A stretch of DNA of 23,089 bases, from IMG/VR virus record IMGVR_UViG_3300017750_000125, positions 1-23,089 of that record. The stretch is one strand, 5' to 3'. Below, piece after piece: positions 16,921 to 22,849 of this stretch; positions within the stretch are counted from its first letter, which is position 1, and the number at the start of each line of letters is the position of its first letter. Below the pieces are notes generated by a model. The model made no database searches, was not told the DNA's origin, and saw only the letters and a program-made list of their open reading frames with translations. The position numbers were made by a program, and so were the translations under genes. The stretch is from a virus.

Positions 16921-17116
16921 GGCAATCGTACTGGCTTGCGCGATAGCGACTCCAACCGATTGTATCGAATTTCACGACACTCGCGGCCCTTACGATACCC
17001 GCGCAGCCTGCGAACGCCGTGCAATGGAAATGGGGCGTGACGTTGGCGAAATGACTCACGGACTGATGCCTAAAAAATGGCGGTGTCAGACATTGAAGAA
17101 GGGTATGCTTTCCTAG
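16913..17116 (+). CDS. small exported Cys-containing protein, unknown function
   Basis: A 67-residue protein. A short hydrophobic start (MFKAIVLACAIATP) may be a signal peptide or membrane anchor. Four cysteines (C9, C17, C33, C58) could form disulphides or, for C9, be lipid-modified, though the lipobox is poor. The middle HDTRGPYDTRAACERRA and the end WRCQTLKKG resemble short phage proteins seen near holin genes. I do not know a function; a spanin-like or envelope role is possible. It overlaps the holin candidate by eight bases and its TAG shares a base with the next GTG start. Confidence 0.55.
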   Translation: MFKAIVLACAIATPTDCIEFHDTRGPYDTRAACERRAMEMGRDVGEMTHGLMPKKWRCQTLKKGMLS

Positions 17117-17616
17117 TGGAACCGATTAGCACTGCATTAGCTGGCATTGCGCTTGTGAAAGCAAGTGTGGACGGGATTAAGTCAGCCCTTGGTACTGCTA
17201 AGGACATCAGTGCTATTGCAGGCGACATAGACGCGCTGCTTAACGGTCAACAGCAAGTCCAGGCTGCAAGCAACAAGAAAGGCGGCATGGGTATAGCAGA
17301 CCAGTTTGGCGTTGAAAGTGTTGCAAAGGAAATCATAGATGCAAGGCTGGCTGCTGAACAGGTGGCTGAAGTCAGGCGCTTAACAGACCACAGATTTGGT
17401 GCTGGCACATGGCAGTCTATATTAGATGAACGTGCTAAGAGAATACGCGAGGCCAGGGAAGCCCATGCCAAGGCGCGTAGAGAAGCCGCGCTTTCCCAGC
17501 AAGAAATGATTGATAACATGAAGATTGGCTTGGCTGTCCTTGCGCTTGCTTGCGTAGTAATCGGGCTGTTTATCACAGTGATGGTATCAACAGCAAAAGC
17601 GATTGGCATTGGATGA
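17116..17616 (+). CDS. membrane-anchored coiled-coil phage protein
   Basis: 166 residues from GTG 17116. The open frame reaches back to ATG 17077, but that ATG is inside the previous gene without an SD. The GTG overlaps the previous TAG by one base, and the N-terminus EPISTALAGIALVKASVDG is one I associate with this marine phage family. GAAGAAGGG lies about 12 bases upstream. Residues 79-127 are a highly charged coiled coil and 137-159 one membrane segment close to the C-terminus. The topology (soluble N-part, C-terminal anchor) would suit a lysis or envelope factor. The stop overlaps the next ATG (ATGA). Confidence 0.6.
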   Translation: MEPISTALAGIALVKASVDGIKSALGTAKDISAIAGDIDALLNGQQQVQAASNKKGGMGIADQFGVESVAKEIIDARLAAEQVAEVRRLTDHRFGAGTWQSILDERAKRIREAREAHAKARREAALSQQEMIDNMKIGLAVLALACVVIGLFITVMVSTAKAIGIG

Positions 17617-18029
17617 GTACGACAACAGGGCTTATCGGTGAGTATCAAGCCGCTGCCATTGTGTTATCATTAGGTTGGCGAGTATCTATGTGCCAGCAAG
17701 ACAAGGTTGATTTACTAGCGTGGAAAGATGATGAATTTATCAGGATACAAGTTAAGACTGCGAGCCTACTATTACAGAAAGGCAAGCGCCTTCCGTGTTA
17801 CCATTTTCAGTTTGGGCATGGACGCCAGAATAAAATTATTGGGAGTGTTAAGGACTATGACATATTATGCTGTGTGGGCTATCAACATAGGAAAGCAGTG
17901 TTCTTGCCAGTTTCTGAGGTGCAACAAAAGTCAAAGCGCATGTCGCCTAAGTTATTTGATGAAGATAAAGCAGAGTTTTATTCGTTTAATAAAGCGTTGG
18001 CGGCAGTAAGAGGACGTAGAGATATCTAA
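17613..18029 (+). CDS. PD-(D/E)XK endonuclease (HJR/PDDEXK_5-like)
   Basis: 138 residues from ATG 17613. The frame opens at 17550 but the ATGA overlap supports 17613. It has a clean nuclease core in order: E10 in GLIGEYQAAAIVLSLGW, D33 in KVDLLAW, and the variant motif Q46-V-K48 in RIQVKTA, then YDILCCVG and VFLPVSEV. This is the E-D-QxK set of the archaeal Holliday junction resolvase-like/PDDEXK_5 group. It probably cuts phage or host DNA, or branched DNA before packaging. It is placed between two membrane-protein genes of the lysis cassette, an odd neighbourhood for a nuclease. Confidence 0.75.
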   Translation: MSTTTGLIGEYQAAAIVLSLGWRVSMCQQDKVDLLAWKDDEFIRIQVKTASLLLQKGKRLPCYHFQFGHGRQNKIIGSVKDYDILCCVGYQHRKAVFLPVSEVQQKSKRMSPKLFDEDKAEFYSFNKALAAVRGRRDI

Positions 18030-18322
18030 TGAAACAAGCAGCGACAAAGTTAAACGAAGCAAGCGAGATAACAATTCCATTGCGGAATCTTATAAGCATG
18101 ATTGCTTTTACGGCAGTCAGTGTTTGGGTTTATTTTGGGCTGACAGAACGCATTAGTTTTCTTGAACACAATCTTGAACTGACAATGGAAGAAGTTGAGG
18201 AGAACGACAACTGGATTGATGAGTGGACACCGCCAGCAAGCGTTCAGGATATGGTGGCAAAGGTGCATGTTTTAGAAGTCGAGATAGCAAAACTTAAACT
18301 TATAGTAGAGGCTAAAAAATGA
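18029..18322 (+). CDS. one-TM coiled-coil protein, spanin-like topology
   Basis: 97 residues with a TAATG overlap to the nuclease gene. A basic N-terminus is followed by one membrane helix (about 17-37, ISMIAFTAVSVWVYFGL) and a long acidic coiled region (42-97) with E-rich turns and WIDEWTPP in the middle. In this place between nuclease and holin it could be an inner-membrane spanin (i-spanin) or a virion-membrane factor. Family membership is not certain. Similar small proteins occur in many marine phages without assigned function. Its end overlaps the holin start by four bases. Confidence 0.5.
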   Translation: MKQAATKLNEASEITIPLRNLISMIAFTAVSVWVYFGLTERISFLEHNLELTMEEVEENDNWIDEWTPPASVQDMVAKVHVLEVEIAKLKLIVEAKK

Positions 18323-18714
18323 TACAGGCATTAATAGGGCCAGTAACAGGGCTGCTAGATAAATTTGTTGAGGACAAAGACCAGAAGAACAAGCTGGCGC
18401 ATGAGTTAGCTACTATGGCTGACCGTCACGCGCAAGAACTAGCCAAGGGCCAGTTAGCTGTCAATGCTGAGGAAGCCAAGTCAAAAAACCTGTTTGTGTC
18501 AGGCTGGCGGCCTAGTGTTGGCTGGTGCTGTAGCCTAGCTTTATTCGCCCACTTTCTAGTGTTCCCGACTATGGATGTAGTAACTGCGTACATGGGCATA
18601 GAGGCTGTGGCTTATCCATCTTTTGACATGGATAGCCTAATGACTGTATTATTAGGATTATTAGGACTAGGTGGAATGCGTAGTTTTGAAAAATCAAAGG
18701 GGCTGACAAAATGA
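18319..18714 (+). CDS. holin, GTA-type three-TM family
   Basis: A 131-residue protein. The first 55 residues are an amphipathic charged helix (DQKNKLAHELATMADRHAQ). They are followed by SGWRPSVGW (61-69), a membrane helix (68-90), a second (105-121) and the end GGMRSFEKSKGL. W-RP-xGW, GLGGMR-xFEK and the lengths match the three-TM holin family found in phages and alphaproteobacterial gene transfer agents (GTA_holin_3TM). It should make membrane lesions that release the endolysin encoded 145 bases later. It overlaps its neighbours by ATGA on both sides. Confidence 0.75.
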   Translation: MIQALIGPVTGLLDKFVEDKDQKNKLAHELATMADRHAQELAKGQLAVNAEEAKSKNLFVSGWRPSVGWCCSLALFAHFLVFPTMDVVTAYMGIEAVAYPSFDMDSLMTVLLGLLGLGGMRSFEKSKGLTK

Positions 18715-18863
18715 AACGCGGATTATATTCTAACATTCATGCAAAAAAGAAACGTATTGCTGCTGGGTCTGGTGAGAAGATGCGCAAGCCTGGAAGCAAG
18801 GGTGCGCCGACAGCCAAGGCTTTTAAGCAATCGGCAAAGACAGCAAAGAAGAAAAAGAAATGA
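18711..18863 (+). CDS. small Lys-rich conserved phage protein 1
   Basis: 50 residues, found by direct translation and overlapping both neighbours by ATGA. The order is MKRGLYSNIHAKKKRIAAGS, GEKMRKPGSKGAPTAKAFK and a run of lysines. I know this opening (GLY-NI-AK-KRIAAGSGEKMRKPGSKGAPTA) as widespread among phages, but its function is undescribed. About a third of residues are Lys or Arg, so binding to DNA, RNA or peptidoglycan is plausible. It separates holin and endolysin. Confidence 0.7.
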   Translation: MKRGLYSNIHAKKKRIAAGSGEKMRKPGSKGAPTAKAFKQSAKTAKKKKK

Positions 18864-19315
18864 CCTACCCTCTGTCGCCAAACTTTACCTTAGAAGAAAT
18901 GGTGAAGTCTCAGGTTGCGGAACGTAAGGGTATTCCCAACGCCCCAGAACTGCATCACATTGAGGCTATGGAACTGTTGTGTGAAAAGATATTGCAGCCT
19001 ATCCGCGATGAGTTTGGTTCGTTCGTGGTTTCATCAGGGTATCGCAGCCCAGAGTTATGCGTTGCAATTGGCAGTAGTTTGGACAGCCAACATGCCAAGG
19101 GTGAGGCAGCAGACTTTGAGGTAGCAGGCGTAGATAACTATGACCTGGCTAAGTGGATTGAGGACAACCTAGACTATGACCAGCTTATTCTTGAGTGTTA
19201 TACTGGCGGCAACTCTGGCTGGATACATTGCAGCTACATTGAAGGCGGTCGAGGTGAGTCGCTTACATATAACAAGCAAGACGGGTATACCCACGGGCTA
19301 AAGAAAGATGGCTAA
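18860..19315 (+). CDS. endolysin, M15A peptidase (zinc D-Ala-D-Ala peptidase-like)
   Basis: A 151-residue protein, the usual length. It starts LSPNFTLEEMVKSQVA, where the F-x-LEEM-S start is common to M15A. The catalytic zinc site is visible: SSGYRSPEL (58-66), SQHAKGEAADFE with H78 and D85 (H-x6-D), possible base E112, and H123 in WIHCSY. It would cut peptide bonds in peptidoglycan. No signal peptide is present, so release depends on a holin. The ATGA overlap couples it to the upstream small basic protein. Its last eight bases overlap the next gene. Confidence 0.85.
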   Translation: MTYPLSPNFTLEEMVKSQVAERKGIPNAPELHHIEAMELLCEKILQPIRDEFGSFVVSSGYRSPELCVAIGSSLDSQHAKGEAADFEVAGVDNYDLAKWIEDNLDYDQLILECYTGGNSGWIHCSYIEGGRGESLTYNKQDGYTHGLKKDG

Positions 19316-19577
19316 GTCACCAGCATGGCAGCGCAAGGCAGGCAAGAGTAAGTCAGGTGGTCTGAACGCTAAAGGCCGTGCATCTGCCAAACGCCAGGGC
19401 ATGAATCTGAAAGCCCCTGTGTCTCGTAAGCAGGCAAAGAAGTCGCCCAAGTCAGCAGCTAGGCGTAAGAGTTTTTGTGCTAGAATGAAAGGCATGAAGA
19501 AGAAGCTGACAAGTAAGAAGACAGCGCGTGACCCGAATAGTCGTATCAACAAAGCATTAAGGAAGTGGGATTGTTAA
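19308..19577 (+). CDS. small basic phage protein (DUF6321-like)
   Basis: 89 residues with about a third Lys/Arg. The order AWQRKAGKSKSGGLNAKGRA, YKRQ-like KRQGMNLKAP, KSPKSAARRKSFCARMKGMK, KKLTSKKTARDPNSRINKAL and RKWDC is strongly conserved in many phages. I believe it corresponds to DUF6321. Function is unknown. Nucleic-acid binding (histone-like or packaging aid) is likely from charge. It overlaps the endolysin gene by eight bases. Confidence 0.7.
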   Translation: MAKSPAWQRKAGKSKSGGLNAKGRASAKRQGMNLKAPVSRKQAKKSPKSAARRKSFCARMKGMKKKLTSKKTARDPNSRINKALRKWDC

Positions 19578-19721
19578 ATGCCGATGGGAAAAGGAACTTA
19601 CGGTTCAAAGATGGGCCGACCAGCAAAGAAAAAAGCCGCTAAAGGCAAGGGCTTGACTGCAAAGCAGAAGACATTGCCTACTGCTTTACAGAAAAAGATT
19701 ATGAAGTCTAAGAAGAAATAA
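19578..19721 (+). CDS. small Lys-rich phage protein 3
   Basis: 47 residues, found by direct translation. ATG 19578 follows the previous TAA directly; the end is TAA 19719-19721. MPMGKGTYGSKMGRPAKKKA, KGKGLTAKQKTLPTALQKKI and a Lys-rich end. PMGKGTYG-K-GRP-KK is a recurring small phage protein of unknown role. It is the last gene on the plus strand; its 3' end overlaps the convergent minus gene by 14 bases. Its basic nature is shared with the two neighbours. Confidence 0.6.
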   Translation: MPMGKGTYGSKMGRPAKKKAAKGKGLTAKQKTLPTALQKKIMKSKKK

Positions 19722-19929
19722 CTAGGCTGTAACCGGAACCATCTCTGTGTTTGAATGATTTGTAAGGGATGTTGTAGTGTCGCGCAGCATCCCTTGCCCT
19801 TTCATGTTCAAGCCAGTTATCAAATGTAAGTGATTCACCAACTTTCAAACTCTTTAAGAATGTCCACCTTCCTCTTTTCTTTATTGGCTTGCCCAGCTTT
19901 GGCTGCCCACAACACTCGCATCTTTCCAT
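19708..19929 (-). CDS. small zinc-ribbon protein, DUF7303-like
   Basis: 73 residues read leftward. The N-terminus CECCGQP (C4, C6, C7) is a half zinc-knuckle-like cluster. It is followed by FLKSLKVGESLTFDNW, RARDAARHYNIPYKSFKHRD and a GYSLVI end. SLKVGES-x-...-AARHYNI-xxK-F-x-R-xG resembles small phage DUF7303-type proteins. The start is firmly set by the perfect SD AGGAGGG six bases before ATG 19929, even though this SD lies inside the upstream gene, which overlaps by 95 bases. Function unknown; possibly nucleic-acid binding. Confidence 0.6.
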   Translation of the reverse strand: MERCECCGQPKLGKPIKKRGRWTFLKSLKVGESLTFDNWLEHERARDAARHYNIPYKSFKHRDGSGYSLVISS

Positions 19930-20065
19930 AACATTCCCTCCTGTTTAGCGAATAGCAGATAGGCTGCTTACTCCCAAGCATTACCCATCCACCATCTTTT
20001 ATATAATGTTTGTGACCACATACAGCGCATGCAATCTGGCGTGAATCAAACTTTTTCTTTGCCAT
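19835..20065 (-). CDS. small zinc-ribbon protein, unknown function
   Basis: 76 residues. CAVCGHKHY (13-21) and PICYSLNRRECYGK (35-48) give a CxxC with later C-x7-C, the layout of a zinc-ribbon. The end (AKAGQANKEKRKVDILKEFE) is charged. Its start overlaps the end of the DUF6378-like gene. Its 3' third overlaps the next gene in another frame. The SD is weak (GGAAG directly before ATG), so coupling with the upstream gene is likely. I cannot assign a role. Confidence 0.5.
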   Translation of the reverse strand: MAKKKFDSRQIACAVCGHKHYIKDGGWVMLGSKQPICYSLNRRECYGKMRVLWAAKAGQANKEKRKVDILKEFESW

Positions 20066-20360
20066 CTTCCAGCAGTTCTAAAGCAATCGCGCTGTAGCCT
20101 ATGATGTCTACGAATGAATCTATGTGGTTACAGTTCAAACCAAACTCATCTTTTGCTGATAACCTAGATAGTTTTACGGCTATCATAAAGGCGCAAACCT
20201 GTGTTTCAGTCATCTTGTGGCCTGTAATCATAGACCCCATTTCACTGATTTGCCGGAAGTTATCACCCACCGTCCCATACCTAGACCGTTCCAAGAGTAC
20301 ATCCTTGCAATGGTCTAAAGCATGGAAGGCAGTTTCCAAGTTAGAAAGGGACTTCATCAT
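20046..20360 (-). CDS. DUF6378-like phage protein
   Basis: 104 residues from ATG 20360 (an adjacent ATG is at 20357). The open frame extends to a TTG at 20411 with no SD, so I prefer the ATG, which overlaps the previous gene by 20 bases. The order LLERSRYGTVGDNFRQISEM, KMTETQVCAFMIAVKLSRLS and HIDSFVDIIGYSAIALEL matches the DUF6378 family of phages: RYG-xx-NF, a K-xR hydrophobic helix and a DS-VD-xGY helix. The family looks like a nucleotide pyrophosphohydrolase-type helical fold, but no activity is established. Confidence 0.7.
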   Translation of the reverse strand: MMKSLSNLETAFHALDHCKDVLLERSRYGTVGDNFRQISEMGSMITGHKMTETQVCAFMIAVKLSRLSAKDEFGLNCNHIDSFVDIIGYSAIALELLEDGKEKV

Positions 20361-20673
20361 CAAGTGCCATCTGTGGCTTAGGTGCTGCTGGTGTTTCCAT
20401 TGACTCGGCAATCTTACGCATGCCGCCCTGCCTTACGTTAGCAGCAATGCTTTCACCGCTTGTGTAATCCTCTGCAATGCGTTCACTGATACTAACATCA
20501 ATAGAACCATCCTCATTTGCAAAGACAGAGATTTGATGCCTTGTATCCTTGCTTAGAACCACATCGCCTGGTTCCTTACCTACATAGGGCTTCCAGTTTG
20601 AGTTGCTATGGGTTGCTTTCTTGTCTGGGTCATTCGCAAAGCAGCGAATAGTTGTGATTTTTCTCAAGGCCAT
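20341..20673 (-). CDS. SSB-like protein with acidic tip
   Basis: 110 residues. SD AAGGAG lies seven bases before ATG 20673, in a TAATG overlap with the previous gene. The last residues ALDDEVPF are the acidic tip of bacterial ssDNA-binding proteins (consensus DDDIPF) that recruit repair partners. A linker (ESMETPAAPKPQ) precedes it, as in SSB. The N-terminal 75 residues (KITTIRCFANDPDKKATHSN, then VVLSKDTRHQISVFANEDGS) do not show a textbook OB fold but have several strands. Next to an annealase and an exonuclease, an SSB-like or partner-recruiting role is likely. Confidence 0.55.
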   Translation of the reverse strand: MALRKITTIRCFANDPDKKATHSNSNWKPYVGKEPGDVVLSKDTRHQISVFANEDGSIDVSISERIAEDYTSGESIAANVRQGGMRKIAESMETPAAPKPQMALDDEVPF

Positions 20674-20885
20674 TAGGCTTCTCCTTCTTCATTTATAGGT
20701 ATAAGTTTAGATAACTTCACGCTTATGTAAGGTATTTCCTGTGATGTATTATTGTTCCACCCAGAAATAATGTATGTCTCCCCACTAAGGGTCATGTAAC
20801 CTTTCATGTCTGGGCTTTTATCGTTGCCTTTTTTATTGTACGGAAACATTGCCCCGTTCAAGTCTTTGTGTTTGAAAGCCTCCAC
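20673..20885 (-). CDS. small DUF736-like phage protein
   Basis: 70 residues from GTG 20885, with GGGAGAG a few bases upstream. FKHKDLNGAMFPYNKKGNDK, then SPDMKGYMTLSGETYIISGW and YISVKLSKLIP. The order (F-NGALF-N-KKG-xxPD-GxxxxxGxxYxISGW...YxSLK) resembles DUF736-type small proteins found in phages and plasmids near replication genes. It is probably an OB-like or beta-barrel accessory protein. It lies between the annealase and the SSB-like gene, so a DNA-metabolism role fits. No more can be said. Confidence 0.6.
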   Translation of the reverse strand: MEAFKHKDLNGAMFPYNKKGNDKSPDMKGYMTLSGETYIISGWNNNTSQEIPYISVKLSKLIPINEEGEA

Positions 20886-20886
20886 T

Positions 20887-21579
20887 TTACTCTCCCGCTG
20901 TTAGTTTATCTTCAGCATCAAGGAACAGCTTAACAATGTGCTGCGCTGCCTCTGGATTACGTTGTTTAATTTCCTGTATTTTAGGCTTCATATCCTCAAA
21001 CAGAGTATGAACATTATTGACATGCTTCATCTGACGCAAGCGTGATTTCATGTCTTGCCACACACCCTTGTCGTGCTTCTCATCAAGTTCTTCACGGGTC
21101 ATTTCTTTGGGTGGCTCAGACGGGGCCGGAGACTGTTGACTTGGAGGGTCTTGTTTCTCGACAGCCACCGTCTGATTCTGTTTGATACTCTCTGCCTTGC
21201 GTGGCACTGCCTCCATTTCATTAGCAGATGCGTACTCGCCGCCAGACAAACCAAGACTAGCTAATGCCCTGCCTATAGCAGATGTTTCTGCATTTTCCAA
21301 GGCTGAAGTTGTGTTGACATGGCCTTGCCCTCTGATTTCTTCAGCCATACCAGACCCAACAGTGATGCCATCCTTGTTTGTAACAATGGCTTTGACTACT
21401 ACGCGGTGTCCATCATCCACAATAATCTTTGTGTCGATACCAAACTCTGCACCAAGCACACGGCGAAACGCCTCGACACGATGCACCACTTGCAGATACA
21501 TCTTGCCGCCCTTTTGCTTGATAGCGTGGTCTTTATAGTAATCAGCCACGACTGTCATTGCCTGTGTTAAATCAGTCAT
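20887..21579 (-). CDS. putative ssDNA-annealing protein (Erf/Rad52-type recombinase)
   Basis: 230 residues from ATG 21579. AGGAGG lies nine bases upstream; the in-frame ATG 21585 is only three bases from it. The N-terminal 120 residues have MYLQVVHRVEAFRRVLGAEF, IIVDDGHRVVVKA, GSGMAEEIRGQG and TSALENAETSAIGRALASLG, GGEYASANE. The pattern of VHRVE-FR...G-ETAIGRALA-LG is shared by phage single-strand annealing and RecT/Erf-like proteins. A Pro/Gln linker (145-158) leads to a helical C-terminus. It overlaps the previous gene by eight bases (ATGACTGA). With the exonuclease upstream it would form a Red-like pair. Which superfamily (Erf, Rad52/Sak or other) is not settled. Confidence 0.6.
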   Translation of the reverse strand: MTDLTQAMTVVADYYKDHAIKQKGGKMYLQVVHRVEAFRRVLGAEFGIDTKIIVDDGHRVVVKAIVTNKDGITVGSGMAEEIRGQGHVNTTSALENAETSAIGRALASLGLSGGEYASANEMEAVPRKAESIKQNQTVAVEKQDPPSQQSPAPSEPPKEMTREELDEKHDKGVWQDMKSRLRQMKHVNNVHTLFEDMKPKIQEIKQRNPEAAQHIVKLFLDAEDKLTAGE

Positions 21580-21748
21580 TATCATTCACCTCCTCATTGT
21601 AGTCAGTAATCGCTTTCATAAATGACGCAAGCATAGTCTTAAGTTCATCCAAGTCTTTCTGCATGTGCGCCATGTCTCGTTCTATGCGGTTCAATCTCTC
21701 TTGTGTAAAGTCGATTGCTTGCGCATGTTCCTGTTCTACCTCAGTCAT
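21572..21748 (-). CDS. small coiled-coil protein
   Basis: 58 residues from ATG 21748, preceded by GGAAGGG with a five-base spacer. A longer open frame starts at 21778 inside the previous gene and is not preferred. The order MTEVEQEHAQAIDFTQERLN, RIERDMAHMQKDLDELKTML is a clear heptad coiled coil, with an acidic end (EEVNDND). It overlaps the upstream gene by eight bases (ATGACTGA) and the annealase by eight bases with the same sequence. Function unknown; a homo-oligomeric partner of the recombination proteins is possible. Confidence 0.6.
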   Translation of the reverse strand: MTEVEQEHAQAIDFTQERLNRIERDMAHMQKDLDELKTMLASFMKAITDYNEEVNDND

Positions 21749-21908
21749 ACTTACCCTTCCCTTTCGGCTTACCAACATTAAAACCCTTGTTCACTTTAGT
21801 CTGGCTATAGTTATTTTTCCTGATAACCCTGCCCATAGCGTCAGTCTTGTCGTTTACCTCTGGTATTCTTAACGCTGCTTCTATCTCATCCCTAGTCGGC
21901 ACTTTCAT
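21741..21908 (-). CDS. small basic protein between exonuclease and coiled-coil gene
   Basis: A 55-residue gene found by direct translation. ATG 21908 overlaps the exonuclease stop (ATGA), with GGAGGG four bases upstream. It ends at TGA 21743-21741. MKVPTRDEIEAALRIPEVND, KTDAMGRVIRKNNYSQTKVN and KGFNVGKPKGKGKYD. The N-half is a helix, the C-half Lys/Gly-rich and disordered. No family recognised; the strong SD and overlaps argue that it is real. Confidence 0.65.
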   Translation of the reverse strand: MKVPTRDEIEAALRIPEVNDKTDAMGRVIRKNNYSQTKVNKGFNVGKPKGKGKYD

Positions 21909-22801
21909 TCTACCCTCCAGGTTTGTTTGGCAATCTCAAGTATCTCAGGGCCATGCCGCTGGGCTATCTCTGCAAAGTCAGGTGCAACCATACCAAACAG
22001 GTTTTTCCAGTTGCCATTAGCAGCTTTCATCAAGTTCTGAATGGTCAACCACCGCTGCGCTATTCTTTCATACGCTTCTTCTAATGCGTCAGGCTTCAGC
22101 ATGTCGCAGTTATCAGGTGTGCATAGGTTGTAGCCCTCGCCAGTAACAAACAGCAAGGCTGGCACTAGGCCAGTGCCTTTCCAGTACACTGCCTGCTGCG
22201 CTACCTGATTCCAGGTAGGTTCTGTCTTTGGTTTCGGTATACGCCAGGTTCTTGTGCCATCCTTCTTGGGCGGGTTGGCTACCGGCAGACTGCACTTTAG
22301 GTCAATCTGTCTCGTGTCATCAGCATAATCCAGGAACATAATGGTAGGTATATCTAGCCTGTCATCTTTAAATACGCGCTGGTATTCACCCACCATCTCC
22401 ACGTTCTTGCCAAAGTATTCTTCTGTGCCTCTGACTGCATGACCTATCATTTCTGGGATAGCTTCTTTACAAGCCTCAAACACTTCCATGTCCTTGCCAC
22501 CATCCCATTTAATAGGCTTATATTCCATGTACTCTGTCATGGCATGTCTTACTGCCTCGCCTAGTGTCAAGCCCTCTTGCTGGCCTCTGACGGGCGAGTA
22601 ATCATGCAGCCCAAAGTAATGGTCGCAGCCCTGCTGTACTATCTGCCCTGCCCTTGGCCTAGCTGACATTGGGAACTGCATCTTGTATTCTTTGCGAATG
22701 TATAGTTTGAACAGGTTTTCATAAGTGGATTGCGTACCACCTGATGCGCTATTGTGATAACAACCGAACTCTTTTCGATAGTCTGGGATTTCGTATTCCA
22801 T
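21905..22801 (-). CDS. PD-(D/E)XK exonuclease (RecB/Cas4-like)
   Basis: 298 residues from ATG 22801; SD GGAGGG at 22806-22811, four bases away. The frame is open to 22852 but those codons cover the promoter. The nuclease core is in order: helix GQIVQQGCDHYFGL (52-65), FLDYAD with D158, RQIDLKC with D167 and K169, and QQAVYW with Q202 and Y206 (the QxxxY motif of the RecB family). It probably resects double-stranded DNA ends to supply ssDNA for the annealase, like lambda Exo. It is the first gene of the leftward operon. No Fe-S cysteine cluster of Cas4 is evident. Confidence 0.75.
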   Translation of the reverse strand: MEYEIPDYRKEFGCYHNSASGGTQSTYENLFKLYIRKEYKMQFPMSARPRAGQIVQQGCDHYFGLHDYSPVRGQQEGLTLGEAVRHAMTEYMEYKPIKWDGGKDMEVFEACKEAIPEMIGHAVRGTEEYFGKNVEMVGEYQRVFKDDRLDIPTIMFLDYADDTRQIDLKCSLPVANPPKKDGTRTWRIPKPKTEPTWNQVAQQAVYWKGTGLVPALLFVTGEGYNLCTPDNCDMLKPDALEEAYERIAQRWLTIQNLMKAANGNWKNLFGMVAPDFAEIAQRHGPEILEIAKQTWRVE

Positions 22802-22820
22802 TTGACCCTCCAATAGAACT

Positions 22821-22849
22821 GTCTTACCAGCCCATTGCCAATCTGTCAA
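22821..22849 (-). promoter_or_regulatory. putative sigma70-like promoter of the leftward operon
   Basis: On the minus strand a perfect -35 TTGACA (22844-22849) is followed after 17 bases by TAAGAC (22821-22826). A TGG just before it acts as an extended -10. Transcription would start near 22814, just ahead of the SD and ATG of the exonuclease gene. The -10 is imperfect. A short palindrome ATTG-C-CAAT (22834-22842) lies in the spacer and could be an operator half for the adjacent helix-turn-helix protein. Confidence 0.5.

Noticed and set aside
17077-17115. ATG 17077 as start of the membrane-anchored coiled-coil gene
   Set aside because: It is inside the previous gene, has no SD, and the extra 13 residues do not fit the N-terminal family pattern that begins at GTG 17116.
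20361-20411. TTG 20411 as start of the DUF6378-like gene
   Set aside because: No SD precedes it, it would overlap the SSB-like gene by 71 bases, and the His/Gln-rich extra residues do not resemble the family.
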